Translations under genes and position numbers: made by a program
The notes under the pieces: model-generated
Seen by the model: the letters and a program-made list of their open reading frames with translations, nothing else
What the model was told of the DNA's origin: nothing
Database searches by the model: none
Assembly (NCBI GenBank): GCA_964017045.1
Contig: OZ024802.1
Location: forward strand, 25,670,293-25,734,292
Length of the DNA stretch: 64,000 bases
Direction of reading: 5' to 3'
Origin: Omphiscola glabra
Taxonomy: Eukaryota > Mollusca > Gastropoda > Lymnaeidae
Shown here: positions 36,501-42,500 of the stretch, in pieces
Position numbering within the stretch: the first letter of the stretch is position 1
Layout of the letters: every line of letters begins with the position of its first letter

Positions 36501-39500
36501 ACCACCAGTGTAATGGGACATACCACCAGTATAATGGGACATACCACAAGTGTAATGGGACATACCACCATGTAATGGGACATACCACCAGTGTAATGGG
36601 ACATACCACTAGTGTAATGGGACATACCACCAGTGTAATGGGACATACCACCAGTATAATGGGACATACCACCAGTGTAATGGGACATACCACCAGTGTA
36701 ATGGGACATACCACCAGTGTAATGGGACATACCACCAGTATAGTGGGACATACCACCACTATGTCCAACACAACTTACATGCCTATACTACTTATGAAAA
36801 TAATTTTGTGGCCATTGAAATTTTCATGGGCCCGTTGTTGGGGTGGGGCCAAGTCTTCAGTGAGACTGAGTTGTCACGATTGTTTTGTTCAGTGCTTCTA
36901 TGATGTTATGATAGTTTTCTTTAGTGTTACTAAGACTTGATGATAGTTTTTTTTTTTTTTTTGGTGTTACTAAGTCCTTATGATTGTTTTAAGATCAGTG
37001 ATCATCAGTTGACGTGTCTTTAAATGTTTTTGTGCATGCTTGCCTCTTTGTTTTCTCCCACCAGATCCCAATGTGGACATATCTACACTTGAAATCCCAG
37101 TCAATGCCATAGCAACCTTGTTGAAAAGTTTTTTCAGTGATCTCAGCGAGGCCTTGATACCTGAAAAATTGTGTGATGAGCTCATGGAGGCAGCCGGTAA
37201 GTTGTTGATTGGCAGCTGGTCAGTTGTTGATTGACAGCCGGTAAGTTGTTGATTGGCAGCCGGTGAGTTGTTGGTTGGCAGCCGGCCAGTTGTTGATTGG
37301 CAGCTGGTCAGTTGTTGATTGGCAGCCGGTAAGCTGTTGATTGACACCACCACCCCCCCCCTTTTTTTTTTCCACCCACCTTTTTCCCCCCTCCAAATTT
37401 AAAATATAAAGACCTGGTTTTAAAAGAAAATAATTTTTTAATAAAAATAAATTGTATGTGGAAAATTGAAACAGTTTTATTAATATTTTTTTTTTTAAAT
37501 TAATAACTGGTAAAGTATCAGTGGTTACCTCTTAAAAAGTAGGAAGTATGGTAAACTGTAAGTAACCAAGTATACATGAATGTGGCATTTTAAGAAATCT
37601 CTTTTTTACTTTGTCACAGAAATGACAGACAAAAGTAGCAGACTCATTATGTTAAGGGGCGTCATCAAGAAGCTGCCACAACAAAATTTTGAGGTTTTGA
37701 AGTACATCATTTCTCACCTGTACAAGTAAGTGCAGTATAATTTCTTTAAATTTTATCAAAGGGAGATAACCTGATGGCTGAAAAGTACATCACTTCTTGC
37801 TTGTAAAACTGATTGGCATATCAGTGCAATTTATAAAGAAAGCAAGTAATATCGCTTTTAAAAAAAACTACCTTTGCTTGAAGAATTATTTGAAACAATA
37901 TGCATTTGTAAAACTAATTTTAAAAATTTGGCTGATACATCCTACCCTCCTCAACACAGATACCTAAGATCGGCTTGATCAGGGTGAATTCTGTCACTCA
38001 AAGTAAGGACAGAAAATCTACAAATTATTATTTTCCCTTATCTATAAGAATTTACCAGCGGGAAGAAATGTAATTTTTATATCTTTCTGTCCTTACTTTG
38101 CGGCGCAGAATAAAATTAAAATTAGGCTTAGGCAAAGGTAAATAGTTGTGTGGAAAATAACCAAGGGAATGGTAATATTTATGTTATTATTTTTGTTTTA
38201 ATATTATTTTTTTTTTGAGAATAAAATTTGTTTATTCAATTCATTCATGTTTGACCTTCATTTTTATCTGTCATTATCATGCTCCTAATAGTATTAGGGT
38301 AATATGGGGGCGAACTGCAATCAGATTAGCACAATAGAAAATTAAATCTTTTGCTGCACTCTTGGACACTACTTCTCAGCTCATCTAAGTGCTATACAGT
38401 CGAACCCGCTTATCTCGACCTCGGTTAACTCGCCAACCCTATTAAGTCGACGTTTTTGAAGTGGAACCGCCAAATTCTCTCTTTGTCTTAGCATTTTCTC
38501 ATCGGTTATGTCGATTCTTTTATGTCGCCGAACCCTAATATCTCGAGCACAAAAGAGGGCCAAATTTGCCACTTAACGTTGGTTATCTCGATTTTTCATG
38601 GCAATTAATCACAGCAATTAATCACAGCAATTAATCACAGCAATTAATCACAGCAATTAATCACAGCAATTAATCACAGCAATTAATCACAGCAATTAAT
38701 CACAGCAATTAATCACAGCAATTAATCACAGCAATTAATCACAGCAATTAATTACAGCAATTAATCACAGCAATTAATCACAGCAATTAATCACAGCAAT
38801 TAATCACAGCAATTAATCACAGCAATTAATCACAGCCATTAATCACAGCCATTAATCACAGCCATTAATCACAGCCATTAATCACAGCCATTAATCACAG
38901 CCATTAATCACAGCCATTAATCACAGCCATTAATCACAGCCATTAATCACAGCCATTAATCACAGCCATTAATCACAGCCATTAATCACAGCCATTAATC
39001 ACAGCCATTAATCACAGCCATTAATCACAGCCATTAATCACAGCCATTAATCACAGCCATTAATCACAGCCATTAATCACAGCCATTAATCACAGCCATT
39101 AATCACAGCCATTAATCACAGCCATTAATCGCAGCCATTAATCGCAGCCATTAATCGCAGCCATTAATCGCAGCCATTAATCGCAGCCATTAATCGCAGC
39201 CATTAATCGCAGCCATTAATCGCAGCCATTAATCGCAGCCATTAATCGCAGCCATTAATCGCAGCCATTAATCGCAGCCATTAATCGCAGCCATTAATCG
39301 CAGCCATTAATCGCAGCCATTAATCGCAGCCATTAATCGCAGCCATTAATCGCAGCCATTAATCGCAGCCATTAATCGCAGCCATTAATCGCAGCCATTA
39401 ATCGCAGCCATTAATCGCAGCCATTAATCGCAGCCATTAATCGCAGCCATTAATCGCAGCCATTAATCGCAGCCATTAATCGCAGCCATTAATCGCAGCC

Positions 39501-42500
39501 ATTAATCGCAGCCATTAATCACAGCCATTAATCACAGCCATTAATCACAGCCATTAATCACAGCCATTAATCACAGCCATTAATCACAGCCATTAATCAC
39601 AGCCATTAATCACAGCCATTAATCACAGCCATTAATCACAGCCATTAATCACAGCCATTAATCACAGCCATTAATCACAGCCATTAATCACAGCCATTAA
39701 TCACAGCCATTAATCACAGCCATTAATCACAGCCATTAATCACAGCCATTAATCACAGCCATTAATCACAGCCATTAATCACAGCCATTAATCACAGCCA
39801 TTAATCACAGCCATTAATCACAGCCATTAATCACAGCCATTAATCACAGCCATTAATCACAGCCATTAATCACAGCCATTAATCACAGCCATTAATCACA
39901 GCCATTAATCACAGCCATTAATCACAGCCATTAATCACAGCCATTAATCACAGCCATTAATCACAGCCATTAATCACAGCCATTAATCACAGCCATTAAT
40001 CACAGCCATTAATCACAGCCATTAATCACAGCCATTAATCACAGCCATTAATCACAGCCATTAATCACAGCCATTAATCACAGCCATTAATCACAGCCAT
40101 TAATCACAGCCATTAATCACAGCCATTAATCACAGCCATTAATCACAGCCATTAATCACAGCCATTAATCACAGCCATTAATCACAGCCATTAATCACAG
40201 CCATTAATCACAGCCATTAATCACAGCCATTAATCACAGCCATTAATCACAGCCATTAATCACAGCCATTAATCACAGCCATTAATCACAGCCATTAATC
40301 ACAGCCATTAATCACAGCCATTAATCACAGCCATTAATCACAGCCATTAATCACAGCCATTAATCACAGCCATTAATCACAGCCATTAATCACAGCCATT
40401 AATCACAGCCATTAATCACAGCCATTAATCACAGCCATTAATCACAGCCATTAATCACAGCCATTAATCACAGCCATTAATCACAGCCATTAATCACAGC
40501 CATTAATCACAGCCATTAATCACCGCCATTAATCACCGCCATTAATCACAGCCATTAATCACAGCCATTAATCACAGCCATTAATCACAGCCATTAATCA
40601 CAGCCATTAATCACAGCCATTAATCACAGCCATTAATCACAGCCATTAATCACAGCCATTAATCACAGCCATTAATCACAGCCATTAATCACAGCCATTA
40701 ATCACAGCCATTAATCACAGCCATTAATCACAGCCATTAATCACAGCCATTAATCACAGCCATTAATCACAGCCATTAATCACAGCCAAATCATTTTGTT
40801 TGGTTATTTACTTATTTAGGTTGTTTTTTTACCGCCTCAAATTCAAATGTTTTTATTTGCGACAAATTACCATCGAAATTGCTAGGCCTCACGAAATTAG
40901 CAACGTTTTGGTCAGGGCTAGATCACTTGATACATGAAGAATGTCAGGAAAATGCCCAATTTTGCTGGATTTTATCGGCGATTGAAAGCTTCGGTTGCTT
41001 TCGTAATTGTCTTTGTGGCGAAACGTTGGGCTAACCAATAAAATGATCGTACTTGGTTCACTGGGCATGTGCCGAGTTTACGTGGCACGTGATCACGGTC
41101 CGTATGGTGGCTCACTCCAATGACAGTTCAAACAAATAACGGCAACGCTGTTGTGTAAAAAAACCCTCCAAAAACACGTGCATGTACATTCTCATTTATT
41201 AACGCACATCGTGTATATAAAGAAATTTCAAGCACATGTTAATATTTTGCCGCCATATTGGTTTTCGCTTATCTCGATCATCGGTTATCTCGACGCTTTT
41301 TGGCAAACCCCGAGGCCGTCGACATAACCGGGTTCTACTGTATTATAATTTTTTAATATATTTTTTAATTTTATTATTTTTTCTGTTTGTTCGCTGATGA
41401 TGGCTTCCTGCCGACACGTTCGTTATTTTGTTGCGTTCCTTTTTTCAGGTTTAACCTTACTGTGCTTTACTAATCTCCTAAATGTATTAGGCCTCCTGTA
41501 TTATCATACTTAACTTAGCTCAACATTTGATGAACTTTTGTTTATTCTAGGTAAAATATACAATAAGCCAAACAATGATCGTTCCTGGGAAACGCTGGAG
41601 TCCTTCAAAACAAATTTAAAAACTCATCTATTTCGCAAACACCTGCTGGAATGATGATGTCTACAATCTTTTCCAGCTTGTTATTATCTCCCAGCTTAGT
41701 TTTTGTACCGTGCTTCGAGCCTTTGGGGATGAAGCGTGATTTTTCAAATGAACTTTATTATTATTATTATTATTATTAATGTTTACCAATGAGAATGCAT
41801 GTTTCTGTGAAAATGCATGGGTCATCGGAACAAAGATAAGGCTTACGTCTGGACCATTTTAATGGGCCATACCATTGAACAATTTTTGATAGGCTGAGCT
41901 TTCGATCGATACAAATATGCTTAGGTAGCGTTGTAATTATATTATAAAGGCAAAGGGTCTATTTGCGCTCACCCACCCCCCACACTTACCATACTACTTT
42001 AAAATACATTTTTAACAACTTTAAATTACTTTTTTTATTCAAAGGGTTAAAGCCAAAGTATTCAATAGATCTATTAAAAAGCCAAAGTATTCATTAGATC
42101 TATTAAAAAATCATTATAATCTAATTTTTCATAAAAAGTATTCCCCCTTCATTTTTGGGCGTATGCGCGAGCTAGTTTCGAAATATCTAAATCTTTCAGT
42201 TTCTGTCGAAGGTCTCGTTAAGTTTTTGGTTTTGTCTGAAAGTTATTTTTAACCTGCGGTTTGGTTTTGGTCGAAACCAGAAAATCACCTGCGGTTTGGT
42301 CAGAAAATTACACTCGTTACTGTCTCTATTTGTAATTATATGGACCTAATGGTTATAACTTATTCCCAATTTATACCTTTTCATCAGATTATCACACAGC
42401 TTTAGAAGCAGATCATTTCCTTTCTACCTGTGGTTTTCCCATGTCTCTTGTGACGGACATGACTGGCGCTACTAATTTTAACATCTCTTAACATTTAGAA

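Larger units (their letters stand above)
38314..41480 (+). mobile_element. Relative of the 51517 retroposon, split by the pogo-like element
   Basis: 38358-38396 and 41343-41475 together match 51780-51940. The bases at 38314-38337 are the reverse complement of 51944-51968, so sequence from the end of one copy stands inverted at the start of the other. Confidence 0.5.
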
